From Chthoniobacter flavus (lineage in GTDB: Bacteria; Verrucomicrobiota; Verrucomicrobiia; Chthoniobacterales; Terrimicrobiaceae), in NCBI GenBank assembly GCA_945883435.1, contig CAMCXK010000020.1:1-45159 (forward strand): 45,159 nucleotides of DNA, given 5' to 3'. The notes beneath the pieces were generated by a model. It did no database searches. It saw nothing but the letters and a program-made list of their open reading frames with translations, and was not told the DNA's origin. Each line of letters starts with the position of its first letter. Position 1 is the first letter of the stretch. Of this stretch, positions 7,743 to 14,857 are shown one piece after another. The position numbers were made by a program, and so were the translations under genes.

Positions 7743-8182
7743 TGTTCCTTTCGTTTGCTCCAGGCGAGGGTTTGGGCTGCGGAGAAGACGGATCTGGAGC
7801 GCTCCGACTTGCGGAATTTGAAGACGCCGAGCCTTATTTTGTCGGCCCAGTCGGTCACATAGTGGCTGATGAGGGCGCGGGTGCAGCCGATCTGGCGAGC
7901 GATCTCGGCCTGGCTGTGACAGGAGTTCACCTGGTCCAGCCCCGCTGCAAAGATGAGGCCGTAGACGCGGGCCCGCAGGTTTTTGCAGGGCCTCGTGAAT
8001 TCACTCAGCACCGTGGACAGGATCCGCGCCACCTCCCAATCCACTGACTCGGCCAGGTGCTCGTCTTTGTAGTCCTTGATTCGCTGGGCGAGGGCCACGC
8101 CCACGCCCAAGCGCTCGCAGATGAGGTCCACCTCGGTGTCGAGGCCCTCGGTGTCGTCGAAGTAGTGCGGCTCGTGAATCAT
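7739..8182 (-). CDS. Helix-turn-helix phage protein
   Basis: 147 residues from ATG 8182. The C-terminal half has SQAEIARQIGCTRALISHYV, a standard HTH (recognition helix CTRALISHYV), followed by TDWADKI and a basic tail. The N-terminal half is acidic and helical. This looks like a DNA-binding regulator or a sigma-like HTH protein of the early region; its target is unknown. The first ATG of the open frame (8233) is rejected because it would overlap the gene upstream more deeply. Confidence 0.65.
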   Translation of the reverse strand: MIHEPHYFDDTEGLDTEVDLICERLGVGVALAQRIKDYKDEHLAESVDWEVARILSTVLSEFTRPCKNLRARVYGLIFAAGLDQVNSCHSQAEIARQIGCTRALISHYVTDWADKIRLGVFKFRKSERSRSVFSAAQTLAWSKRKEQ

Positions 8183-8382
8183 GGAGCGGTATCCTCGGGC
8201 TGGGGACGGCGGGCAGGTTCCTCGGTGTCCCACTCTTCGCCTTCGTAGTCGAAGGCGTCCCAGAGCCAGAAGGCTCCGTGGACGAGCTGGGTGATCGTGA
8301 AGAGCGCCACCCCGCCGAGGGCGGCGGCGGCGGCACAGCGGAGCATGGCATCGAGGGCCACGAGTGTTTCTTGGTGGGTCAT
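8179..8382 (-). CDS. Small membrane protein
   Basis: 67 residues with one hydrophobic segment at about 14-40 (RCAAAAALGGVALFTITQLV then HGAFWLW) and an acidic C-terminus (EGEEWDTEEPARRPQPED). First gene of the overlapping left chain. Function unknown. Confidence 0.6.
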   Translation of the reverse strand: MTHQETLVALDAMLRCAAAAALGGVALFTITQLVHGAFWLWDAFDYEGEEWDTEEPARRPQPEDTAP

Positions 8383-8393
8383 GGGTTTTCTGG

Positions 8394-8579
8394 TTAGGCG
8401 GGGGTGGAAATTTGCCGGGTCGGGCCTGTTTCCCCGGGCGATTGATCTTCCAAGACCTGCTGAAGCAGCAGGCGGATCATGTTGCTCATCGGGCGGTGCT
8501 CGCGGTCGGCGGCGGCTTTGATTTTCCGCTTCAGACTCGCCGGAATGCTGATTGTGAGGGTCGTATTGCCGTCTTGCAT
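8394..8579 (-). CDS. Ribbon-helix-helix (Arc/CopG-type) repressor
   Basis: 61 residues. NTTLTISIPASLKRKIKAAA forms the beta strand and first helix, and DREHRPMSNMIRLLLQQVL the second helix. Such proteins bind palindromes as dimers through the paired strand. The ATG at 8579 is preferred; a TTG at 8594 would add five residues. It is divergent from a second RHH gene and the two share an intergenic palindrome, suggesting auto-regulation of this switch region. Confidence 0.8.
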   Translation of the reverse strand: MQDGNTTLTISIPASLKRKIKAAADREHRPMSNMIRLLLQQVLEDQSPGETGPTRQISTPA

Positions 8580-8595
8580 CTTCGCGTGATTCAAT

Positions 8596-8612
8596 ACGCC
8601 GTGTTACGGCGT
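8596..8612. promoter_or_regulatory. Palindromic operator candidate between the two RHH genes
   Basis: ACGCCGT-GTT-ACGGCGT is a perfect 7-bp inverted repeat with a 3-bp spacer. A further half-site ACGGCG lies at 8649-8654 near the start of the rightward gene. The position between divergent DNA-binding genes makes a repressor operator likely. Confidence 0.65.
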
Positions 8613-8669
8613 GTCAACAAGAAAAAAAGAAAAATGTTGAAAAATGTGACGGCGCGTTAATTTTTAGTA

Positions 8670-9017
8670 ATGAAAAAACGAAACCACGCCCGCGCAGCGG
8701 GTATGACGACTCTCAGTCTTTCGCTTCCCGTGGTGCTTAAACAAAGGATCTCCGAGGCGGCCAGGGCAGAAAATCGCACCGTCTCAAATTGGTTTGAGAC
8801 TCATGTCGAGAAGCTCTTGGAAAACGATTTTTCGCGCCTTTCAATCGCCGATCTGGCCGCGAAATCTCATCTTTCGCATCAGGTAAAACCCCCGGGAAAA
8901 TATCCGAAGGCAGCGCCGCGACGCGGCCCTGCTGGTGCCAAGACGGCGAAGCTGTCCGAGAGTTTAGGCTCTGGGTCCTCAACAGCTACGACGGTCGCCT
9001 CCCGCCGGGCTGGGTAG
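8670..9017 (+). CDS. Ribbon-helix-helix DNA-binding protein with long basic tail
   Basis: 115 residues. TTLSLSLPVVLKQRISEAAR and AENRTVSNWFETHVEKLLEN form an RHH domain (about residues 12-50). A Lys/Arg/Pro-rich tail (KPPGKYPKAAPRRGPAGAKT) follows and may add non-specific DNA contacts. It is related in fold to the divergent RHH gene. No classical CI/Cro-type repressor was found, so this pair is the best candidate for lysogeny control, which is an inference. Confidence 0.75.
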   Translation: MKKRNHARAAGMTTLSLSLPVVLKQRISEAARAENRTVSNWFETHVEKLLENDFSRLSIADLAAKSHLSHQVKPPGKYPKAAPRRGPAGAKTAKLSESLGSGSSTATTVASRRAG

Positions 9018-9066
9018 CGGAGATTCACGAGTTGACAGAAACGTGAGTTTCTGGAACGAGCAAGCG

Positions 9067-9327
9067 ATGCCGCACACCTACCATGTGGAGTTTTTCAAGA
9101 CGCGTTTCTTCAGCGGCACCGTGGATGAGCAGAGGCTGGAGCAAACTCTCAATCGCCTGGGCAAGGAGGGCTGGGTGCTTGATCGCACGATTCATGAGAA
9201 GAAGAGGTTGTTTTTCTTTTTCAGTCGCGAGGTCCACATATTGATCTTTCGCTTTGTCGGAGCGGATCCTTCCCCTGAGCTGTTGCGGCAACTCCTGCGG
9301 GCCTACGGCCACGAACCGGTGGCGTAG
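9067..9327 (+). CDS. DUF4177-like small protein
   Basis: 86 residues from ATG 9067 (MPHTYHVEFFKTRFFSGTVD). The pattern Y.V.......... LE..LN.LGKEGWVLDR resembles DUF4177, a short domain in which a helix precedes the strongly kept GW motif. Function unknown. It is part of a rightward accessory group that may be expressed from the prophage in lysogeny. Confidence 0.6.
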   Translation: MPHTYHVEFFKTRFFSGTVDEQRLEQTLNRLGKEGWVLDRTIHEKKRLFFFFSREVHILIFRFVGADPSPELLRQLLRAYGHEPVA

Positions 9328-9334
9328 ATACTTT

Positions 9335-9988
9335 ATGAAATACACTCTTTCAACTCACACAGACGCTCACGGCCAGCCGCTGAGGATGTTCAAAGCGAAT
9401 TTTGAAAACAATGTGTCCAAAGCGATCGATCAGCTTTCTGGAATATGCGCTGGCATCCTAGCCGATGGAGTCGTGAGCGAGCAAGAAGCGGCTTTTTTCG
9501 CAGACTGGGTGCGAAAGTTCTCCCCGCTGGAGCCCGTCTGGCCTTTCACAGACATTCTGGCTCGGGTGAATCGCATCTTTGCCGACGGGCAATGCGATCA
9601 GGATGAGAGACAGGAGCTCAAATGCGTAATGGAAGCCCTCTGCGGATACGGCATCGATACGGAGGCACAGGAGACTTATTCCAGCACCTTGCCGCTGAAC
9701 ACGCCGATGCCGGATTTGATATTTGTAGATCGGATTTTCAACATCACCGGCCGATTCGCTTTTGGCACGCGCAAAAAAGTCATGGAAGCGATTGAAGCCA
9801 AAGGCGGGAAGCCATCAGATTCCCCGCCCAATCGCGAGTCGCACTACTTGGTCATCGGAGTTTTTGCCAGTCGCGACTGGTTTAACACCAATTACGGCCG
9901 AAAAATCGAGCGAGGCGTGGAGTTGCGCGATTCAGGCACTGGGCTTGCAATCATCTCCGAGGAGCATTGGAAGCATTTTTTGGTCTGA
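9335..9988 (+). CDS. BRCT-domain protein with TerB-like N-terminus
   Basis: 217 residues from ATG 9335. The N-terminal region has AGILADGVVSEQEAAFFADW, like the TerB-type helical domain (an acidic ADG...E...). The C-terminal 90 residues form a BRCT domain as in NAD-dependent DNA ligase: FNITGRFAFGTRKKVMEAIE, then KGG, the YLVIG strand, SRDW...YGRKIE and a final SEEHW. BRCT domains bind proteins or phosphorylated or DNA ends. No ligase domain is present, so a stand-alone DNA-damage or replication adaptor is suggested. Only 7 bases separate it from the DUF4177-like gene. Confidence 0.75.
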   Translation: MKYTLSTHTDAHGQPLRMFKANFENNVSKAIDQLSGICAGILADGVVSEQEAAFFADWVRKFSPLEPVWPFTDILARVNRIFADGQCDQDERQELKCVMEALCGYGIDTEAQETYSSTLPLNTPMPDLIFVDRIFNITGRFAFGTRKKVMEAIEAKGGKPSDSPPNRESHYLVIGVFASRDWFNTNYGRKIERGVELRDSGTGLAIISEEHWKHFLV

Positions 9989-10032
9989 CCAACAACGCTT
10001 TCAATTTACCCCTTCCTTCCGCCAATCTTTCA

Positions 10033-10323
10033 TCACGCCGCCGCCTCACCCATGGAGATCGCCGCGCAGGCGAGGTCATGATCCATCTGGAGGCCGAGGA
10101 AAAACCCTGGGGAAATCCCGAGCGCCTGCCCCAGCAGGATCGAGGTGCGGGCCGTCACGGAGCGCTTGCCGCGCACGATCTCGGAGACCGTCATGGGGCC
10201 GCAACCCATCTGCCGCGCCAGATCGCGGATCGTGAGGCCCATGGGAATGAGAAACTCCTCGCGCAAGATGTCTCCTGGTGTATTCGCGGCCGGGCCGAGT
10301 GGGATGGTGGTTTGGGTTTTCAT
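10033..10323 (-). CDS. higA: HigA-type antitoxin
   Basis: 96 residues with an XRE-family HTH: PGDILREEFLIPMGLTIRDL, ARQMGCGPMTVSEIVRGKRS, then a helix ending in FFLGLQMDHDL. This is the standard HigA/VapI form, neutralising its toxin and repressing the operon. It follows higB directly (the stop of higB and this ATG are adjacent), in the toxin-first order typical of higBA. Confidence 0.9.
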   Translation of the reverse strand: MKTQTTIPLGPAANTPGDILREEFLIPMGLTIRDLARQMGCGPMTVSEIVRGKRSVTARTSILLGQALGISPGFFLGLQMDHDLACAAISMGEAAA

Positions 10324-10602
10324 TTAGTGGTAGTCGGCGATCTCCACCGCCGCCGGGCCCTCGGGAGTCCAGCGGAAGCAGACGCGCCATTGTTGGTTGA
10401 TGCGGATCGAGTGCTGGCCCGCGCGATCCCCGCGCAAGGCCTCGAGCCGGTTACCCGGCGGCACCCGCAGATCCTCGAGATTCGCCGCCCGGTTCATCAT
10501 CTGGAGCTTTGCGAGCGCTTGCCGCGCGATGGCAGCAAAGCGGCGGTTGCCCCCTGTCATCCAAAGCTCCCGAGTCTCCTTGCAGCGAAAATCAACGATC
10601 AC
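10324..10602 (-). CDS. higB: HigB-type toxin (RelE superfamily)
   Basis: 92 residues from a GTG at 10602. FRCKETRELWMTGGNRRFAA, then DLRVPPGNRLEALRGDRAGQ and HSIRINQQWRVCFRWTPEGP: the RelE/HigB fold with the conserved NRLE and QWRVCF signatures. Members cut mRNA on the ribosome. With HigA it forms a toxin-antitoxin pair that can stabilise the prophage or act in phage exclusion. An inverted repeat lies just upstream. Confidence 0.9.
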   Translation of the reverse strand: MIVDFRCKETRELWMTGGNRRFAAIARQALAKLQMMNRAANLEDLRVPPGNRLEALRGDRAGQHSIRINQQWRVCFRWTPEGPAAVEIADYH

Positions 10603-10609
10603 TCTCTCA

Positions 10610-10630
10610 GTGTATCGCGATGCAATACAC
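10610..10630. promoter_or_regulatory. Inverted repeat upstream of higB
   Basis: GTGTAT (10610-10615) and ATACAC (10625-10630) are exact complements with a 9-base spacer containing ATCGCGAT. The site is directly before the higB GTG, where HigA or HigBA usually binds. It also overlaps the region upstream of the rightward DUF2513 gene, so it could control both. Confidence 0.6.
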
Positions 10631-10685
10631 GCGCAAGAGTTTTTTTAAGATTTTCTGGGTGGGGTGGTCTACGCTAACAAAAAGA

Positions 10686-11042
10686 GTGATTCGCGACCTT
10701 GAAACAATACGAAGCCTTCTGCTCAAAGCAGAAGCCAGCAGAGAGGCATTCCCCTGCGAGTCGGCGGAAGAAATTTACAATGCCGTGCTGCTCTCGGATG
10801 CCGGGCTTATCGAGGCTCGTTTTGCTCCGCCAACAATGCCCACAGCCGCCATGATTTTGCGGCTCACTTGGCAGGGGCATGATTTTCTTGATGCCGCAAG
10901 GAACGAGACGATCTGGAACATCGCCAAGGAAAAGTTTTTGAAGCCCGGCATTTCTTGGACTTTCTCCATCGTCTTTGATTTCCTCAAGGCTGAGGCTCAG
11001 AGGCAGCTTGGGCAGGCTTTAGGATGTCCTCCAAATCAGTAG
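10686..11042 (+). CDS. DUF2513 protein
   Basis: 118 residues if translation starts at the GTG at 10686 (M-IRDLETIRSLLLKAE). DUF2513 members begin RD..liR.iLl..E, continue with a helical LL..AGLIEA segment, and keep LTWQGHDFLDAARNETIW, all seen here. The domain is winged-helix-like and of unknown function, frequent in phages. An ATG at 10620 would add 22 residues but lies inside the higB operator region. The 3' end overlaps the convergent 10984-11205 gene by 59 bases. Confidence 0.7.
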   Translation: MIRDLETIRSLLLKAEASREAFPCESAEEIYNAVLLSDAGLIEARFAPPTMPTAAMILRLTWQGHDFLDAARNETIWNIAKEKFLKPGISWTFSIVFDFLKAEAQRQLGQALGCPPNQ

Positions 11043-11205
11043 CGGCATTGAAATAGCACATGGCTCCGTGTTCGATGAACCGTGCCTCCATGCCTGTGGA
11101 TTTTGCGGCATCCGTAAACTTTCTTTGAGCCATCTCCTTCCAGTTTGAAATGAGGGCGAGCAATTCGGCGCGCGGGATGGATTCTCTCTCGACCGCAATG
11201 CTCAT
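10984..11205 (-). CDS. Hypothetical protein, last gene of the late operon
   Basis: 73 residues (MSIAVERESIPRAELLALIS start), helical, with no recognised domain. Its ATG overlaps the endolysin stop (ATGA), so it appears to be translated with the lysis genes. It might be a lysis accessory or an unrelated cargo gene. It converges with and overlaps the DUF2513 gene. Confidence 0.5.
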   Translation of the reverse strand: MSIAVERESIPRAELLALISNWKEMAQRKFTDAAKSTGMEARFIEHGAMCYFNAATDLEDILKPAQAASEPQP

Positions 11206-11678
11206 GCCAGGATATCGACCTTTTTGGCGACGCGGGCGCGGAGGGCGGTGAGCATCTCGGCCTCGGTCATGCCGAGGGCCCAGCCGGGGCGGAATTGGTA
11301 GTGGGGCTCGTCGTTAAATTTCCACCGGCCTCCCCACTCGAGGCCGAGGGATTCGCCCAGGGGGCCGAGTTCGCGGTAGAGGGCGTGGTCGGGGAGGTAT
11401 TCTTTGGCGCGGAAGATGCCGATATCGATGGCGAGGCCGAAATTGTGGTTTGAAAACCCAGCACGGGCGTTGGTCACTCGCGGGCCGGGGAGAGTGCGGC
11501 CTTTGGAGTAGAGGGCGTCCTGCTCGGCGTAGGAGCGCAGGCCGGAGATGATGCGGACATCGAGACCGCGAGCGGCGGCGAGGCTCTTGGCGGCGGAGAG
11601 GAAGGCCACGATGCGCGGCTGGATGGCCGGGTGGAGCGTGGCCAGGTGGCGTTCGGAGCGTTCGTCGAGTTTGGTCAT
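11202..11678 (-). CDS. Endolysin: M15-family (VanY-like) peptidoglycan peptidase
   Basis: 158 residues. It should cut the peptide cross-links of the host wall at lysis. Zinc ligands are visible: SNHNFGLAIDIG gives His78 and Asp85, and EPHYQF gives His126; ISGLRSYAEQDALYSKGR is the substrate-pocket segment of M15 enzymes such as the T5 L-alanoyl-D-glutamate peptidase. There is no signal peptide, so it depends on the holin encoded just before it. ATGA overlap with the holin gene. Confidence 0.9.
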   Translation of the reverse strand: MTKLDERSERHLATLHPAIQPRIVAFLSAAKSLAAARGLDVRIISGLRSYAEQDALYSKGRTLPGPRVTNARAGFSNHNFGLAIDIGIFRAKEYLPDHALYRELGPLGESLGLEWGGRWKFNDEPHYQFRPGWALGMTEAEMLTALRARVAKKVDILA

Positions 11679-12082
11679 TTGGAGTTTACTCCTTTGATTT
11701 TTTCCAGGGTGCGGAGGGTGCCGAGGCCGAGCATGCCGAGCAGCGTGGTCATGAGCAGCTCGGTGGGCAGGGCGATGACGGGGGCGGGTTGCTTGGTGGC
11801 CAGGACATAGACCCATGAGAAAAATGGCTGGCCCACGCAGACCCAGGCGAAGCTCAGGGCACACACCCAGCCGACGGCTGGCCGCCAGCCAGAGACGAAG
11901 AGCGAGGGGTGGGCGGCCTCGGCGGTGTTGGTCTGGCTTTGCTGGGTTGCCTCCTGCGCGGCGATCTCGAGGACGCGGAGTTGCCAGGCTTCTTGGGCTC
12001 GGCGCTTGGCGTCGGCGTCGGGGATCACTTTGTCGATGATACCGAGCCCGGCTTGAATCATAGCGGGGACGTCCCAGGTCAT
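11675..12082 (-). CDS. Holin of the 3TM (GTA-holin-like) type
   Basis: 135 residues. An N-terminal helix (PAMIQAGLGIIDKVIPDADA) and an amphipathic EAWQLRVLEIAAQEATQQSQ precede hydrophobic segments, SGWRPAVGWVCALSFAWVCV and LLMTTLLGMLGLGTLRTLEK. SGWRP before the first membrane segment is a hallmark of the 3TM phage holin family. It would open the inner membrane for the M15 endolysin. Confidence 0.85.
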   Translation of the reverse strand: MTWDVPAMIQAGLGIIDKVIPDADAKRRAQEAWQLRVLEIAAQEATQQSQTNTAEAAHPSLFVSGWRPAVGWVCALSFAWVCVGQPFFSWVYVLATKQPAPVIALPTELLMTTLLGMLGLGTLRTLEKIKGVNSK

Positions 12083-12336
12083 CGGCGTTCGAGCGTTCGC
12101 AGGCGGCCTTCGTGATCGGCCAAAATGGTTTCATGGCGGCGGTCTGTCTCGGCGTTTGCCTCCATTCGGATGAGGACGGCTTCGATTTTTTCCACGCGCC
12201 CGCTGAGCTTTTGGCTGGCGGTCTCAAATTCCGACCGGGAAACGAACTGGCTTTGCAGCACGATGACCACGAGTATCCCGGCGGGAGTGACCCACCGGGA
12301 TGCGAGGTCCAGAGTTTTTGTGAGGCTTTCGCTCAT
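12079..12336 (-). CDS. Small membrane-anchored coiled-coil protein, holin partner
   Basis: 85 residues: one transmembrane segment (about 14-28, VTPAGILVVIVLQSQ) then a coiled coil (RVEKIEAVLIRMEANAETDR and onward) to the C-terminus. This architecture and its place directly before the holin fit an inner spanin-like or holin-modulating protein, but no cysteine or outer partner was seen, so the role stays open. Confidence 0.6.
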   Translation of the reverse strand: MSESLTKTLDLASRWVTPAGILVVIVLQSQFVSRSEFETASQKLSGRVEKIEAVLIRMEANAETDRRHETILADHEGRLRTLERR

Positions 12337-12353
12337 TTATACCCGGCTTTTCA

Positions 12354-12524
12354 TTAGTCGGAATCAGGTGTTGTTGCGTGGATGTATGGCTCCCGCTCCG
12401 ATGGTTTTTGCAAAGTAGTAATTTCGGCGTTCGGAGGCTCGCTGGCCTTGAAGGCTTTAGCTTCCTGCTGTGTCAAAAACTCGCGCCATCCTCCGTCAAA
12501 TGTAACTCGATATACAGTAATCAT
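12354..12524 (-). CDS. Small 56-residue protein after the tail fibre
   Basis: Starts at ATG 12524, where TAATG overlaps the fibre stop codon, and ends at TAA 12354. The product begins MITVYRVTFDGGWREFLTQQ and is acidic and Pro-rich toward its end. Tail-fibre genes are often followed by a small chaperone-like or tail-tip protein. No family recognised. Confidence 0.5.
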   Translation of the reverse strand: MITVYRVTFDGGWREFLTQQEAKAFKASEPPNAEITTLQKPSEREPYIHATTPDSD

Positions 12525-14857
12525 TAGTATTGCAAAGTGAAGCCCGTGTTGTAGAGCCGAACAAAAATCAGGTCCAAATCGAACTCCAAGGATGTCGTGT
12601 TGCTAGTGGATGTGCGGACTATCCCGGTTCCGTAGTTGACCCGGTTCGTTGGTCCACCCGGCAGAGCATAGAACGTGGCTTGAAGGCTTCCGTTGAAAAA
12701 GAAATCAACGGCATTGCCGTTGTCGTAAACGACCACCTCGTAAAGGTTCATTTCTCCAACGGCAGGCCGGAAACCTTGGTTGGTCACGTTTTCAAATCCG
12801 TTGGACACCACAACACATTGAAGATCTTCGTCATTCACAATTCGGAAATACGCGCCGTTGACGGACGGGCCGTTGTAATTGTCGATGAAGCCCGAATACC
12901 ACAACCCCGTTACCAATCCGCTCGGCAACTGGAAGAACGCGCATCGGCTTGTGAAGATGTGTTTTGGAGCCCGCAAAAAATCGACGGCATTTTCGTTGAC
13001 TTGATCGACGCCCATAGTGCTGTGCGCCACTACCGCCGATGTGCCCGTTGCCAACGTGACAACGCCTGTCGAGTTGTAAGTCCGAGAAGCCAGAGAGGAG
13101 GCCGACGATCCACCGCCACCCGTCAGGTTTCGCAGATTGTTCAGCGCAAGGTTCCCCTGCATGAAATGCTCGAAAAGCGTGTAGGCTTGCTGGTCGGCAA
13201 TGCCAAGACTCGCCCGCGCCGCTTCCGTTGTGTTTGCTCCTGTGCCGCCTTTCGCAATCGGAAGAACGGTGATAGCAGGCTCCGCACCGATCTGCGCGGC
13301 TGTTACTTGGTGCGGGTTGTTAGTGTCCGCAATGTGATTTTCGATCTGCGCCCCAACGGCAGCCGTCGCGGTCGCATTGCTGGCCGTGCGGTTCTGCAAC
13401 TTTCCAAGCGCAACCAAAACTGAATCCGTTGCGGCAACCGCGGCGCCACTGGTAGTTTGCAAACCCGTCAGAACAGTCGAGCGAACCCTGGCATCGGTAA
13501 AGTAGCGGTTCGACGATCCTTCGGTGATCCCGTCTGTGGTCGGCTTGTCGGTGATGCCGTTCCACGATGTTGTTCCTGCCGGGCCGGTCTCACCCTGTAA
13601 GCCTTGTGGTCCTTGCGGTCCCTGCACACCTTGCGGGCCTTGAGGTCCGGTCTCCCCTTGGATGCCTTGCAGAGCTTGCGGCCCCTGCGGTCCAACCTCG
13701 CCTTGAATTCCTTGCGGCCCCTGCGGTCCCTGTGGGCCTGTCGCCCCGGCAGGACCTTGAACACCTTGAATCCCCTGCGGTCCCTCAGCCCCGACCGCGC
13801 CAGAAAGGTTCACTGCCCAAGAGGAAAATGTGCCATCTCCGTCTTTGTGTTTGATGGCAACTACAAGCTCCCCGGTTGCCGGGTTGTAGCTGTCCACCTC
13901 GCCGTGCATGTGGTTGGCGATGTCGTGCGAGATCAGAACCGCTTGGTTTGTCGAATAGGAAAGCCCGGTGCCAATCGTGAGCGTGACAGTGCCGGTGTTG
14001 GCAATCGTCAGTGTGGTGCTCGATGTGGTCTGGTATTTGTCGCCAGCCTCGCCACGCTCGCCCTGAATGCCCTGCGGCCCCTGCGGTCCAACTGGTCCTT
14101 GAATGCCCTGCGGACCTTCCGGACCGACAAACGAATACGGGTTCCAGTAAACGCCGACGCCTTCGGTCGGAAGGATCGCGTCGTTGTCCGCGATGCAAAT
14201 CCAGTATTGGCCGGCGTAATAGACGACCTCGTTGACTTTGTATTGATCGGCCAGCACACGAGACGGCGAGAACTCGAAGCCGCCCCATCCGCGAACGCCC
14301 TGCGGGCCTTGAATGCCCTGCACACCTTGAATGCCCTGCGGTCCAACTTCTCCTTGGATGCCCTGCACCCCTTGAATGCCTTGAGGCCCAACCGGGCCAA
14401 TCGGCCCCTGCGGGCCAACCTCTCCGGCGTCGCCCTTGACTCCTTGCGGGCCTTGGATGCCCTCAGCCCCTTGTGGACCCGTCTCGCCTTTGTCGCCCTG
14501 AATTCCCTGCTGCCCTTGAATCCCTTGTGGTCCGGTTGCGCCCGTATCGCCCTGTGGACCCTGTGGACCGGTTGGGCCTTGAACCAGAACGATCTGGCTC
14601 TCCGCTCCGTTTTCGTAGAAAATTGTCAACAGGTCGCTGTTTGCCATTCCGTCGAGATTGGCTTTTAATGTGATAACACTGTTTGCTCCTTGTTGGTATG
14701 ACGCGGCCCCCAAGGCAGATTCAGCCAGATTGTAGATGACCTGGTTGCGTGTCGCGTTGATTATCAGCAGCACGTAGTTAACCGGAACATTCAGCTCCGT
14801 CAGCGTGACGGTTTTGGCGGCAGCGTCAAAGGAGTAGTTGGTGGCGAGTTGTTTCAT
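12524..14857 (-). CDS. Collagen-like tail fibre protein
   Basis: 777 residues. The N-terminal part (1-90) likely attaches to the tail. Three blocks of Gly-X-Y triplets, mostly GPQ and GIQ, follow (about residues 93-195, 240-275 and 357-430), predicted to form a collagen triple helix in a trimeric fibre. A region with IADTNNPHQVTAAQIGA, a common tail-fibre repeat motif, follows. The C-terminal 200 residues are beta-rich (FRIVNDEDLQCVVVSNGFEN), like a lectin or concanavalin-type receptor-binding head. It should mediate host recognition. Start overlaps the previous gene by ATGA. Confidence 0.88.
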   Translation of the reverse strand: MKQLATNYSFDAAAKTVTLTELNVPVNYVLLIINATRNQVIYNLAESALGAASYQQGANSVITLKANLDGMANSDLLTIFYENGAESQIVLVQGPTGPQGPQGDTGATGPQGIQGQQGIQGDKGETGPQGAEGIQGPQGVKGDAGEVGPQGPIGPVGPQGIQGVQGIQGEVGPQGIQGVQGIQGPQGVRGWGGFEFSPSRVLADQYKVNEVVYYAGQYWICIADNDAILPTEGVGVYWNPYSFVGPEGPQGIQGPVGPQGPQGIQGERGEAGDKYQTTSSTTLTIANTGTVTLTIGTGLSYSTNQAVLISHDIANHMHGEVDSYNPATGELVVAIKHKDGDGTFSSWAVNLSGAVGAEGPQGIQGVQGPAGATGPQGPQGPQGIQGEVGPQGPQALQGIQGETGPQGPQGVQGPQGPQGLQGETGPAGTTSWNGITDKPTTDGITEGSSNRYFTDARVRSTVLTGLQTTSGAAVAATDSVLVALGKLQNRTASNATATAAVGAQIENHIADTNNPHQVTAAQIGAEPAITVLPIAKGGTGANTTEAARASLGIADQQAYTLFEHFMQGNLALNNLRNLTGGGGSSASSLASRTYNSTGVVTLATGTSAVVAHSTMGVDQVNENAVDFLRAPKHIFTSRCAFFQLPSGLVTGLWYSGFIDNYNGPSVNGAYFRIVNDEDLQCVVVSNGFENVTNQGFRPAVGEMNLYEVVVYDNGNAVDFFFNGSLQATFYALPGGPTNRVNYGTGIVRTSTSNTTSLEFDLDLIFVRLYNTGFTLQY
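13566..14580 (-). repeat. Degenerate 9-bp repeats encoding collagen Gly-X-Y blocks
   Basis: Tandem units such as CCTTGCGGTCC on the plus strand occur at roughly 13580-13790, 14060-14125 and 14290-14580. They encode the fibre collagen blocks and are not a CRISPR. Such repeats can expand and contract by recombination and so change fibre length. Confidence 0.85.

Noticed and set aside
13566-14580. CRISPR-like repeated array
   Set aside because: Units are short, degenerate and in frame; they encode Gly-X-Y collagen repeats of the tail fibre.
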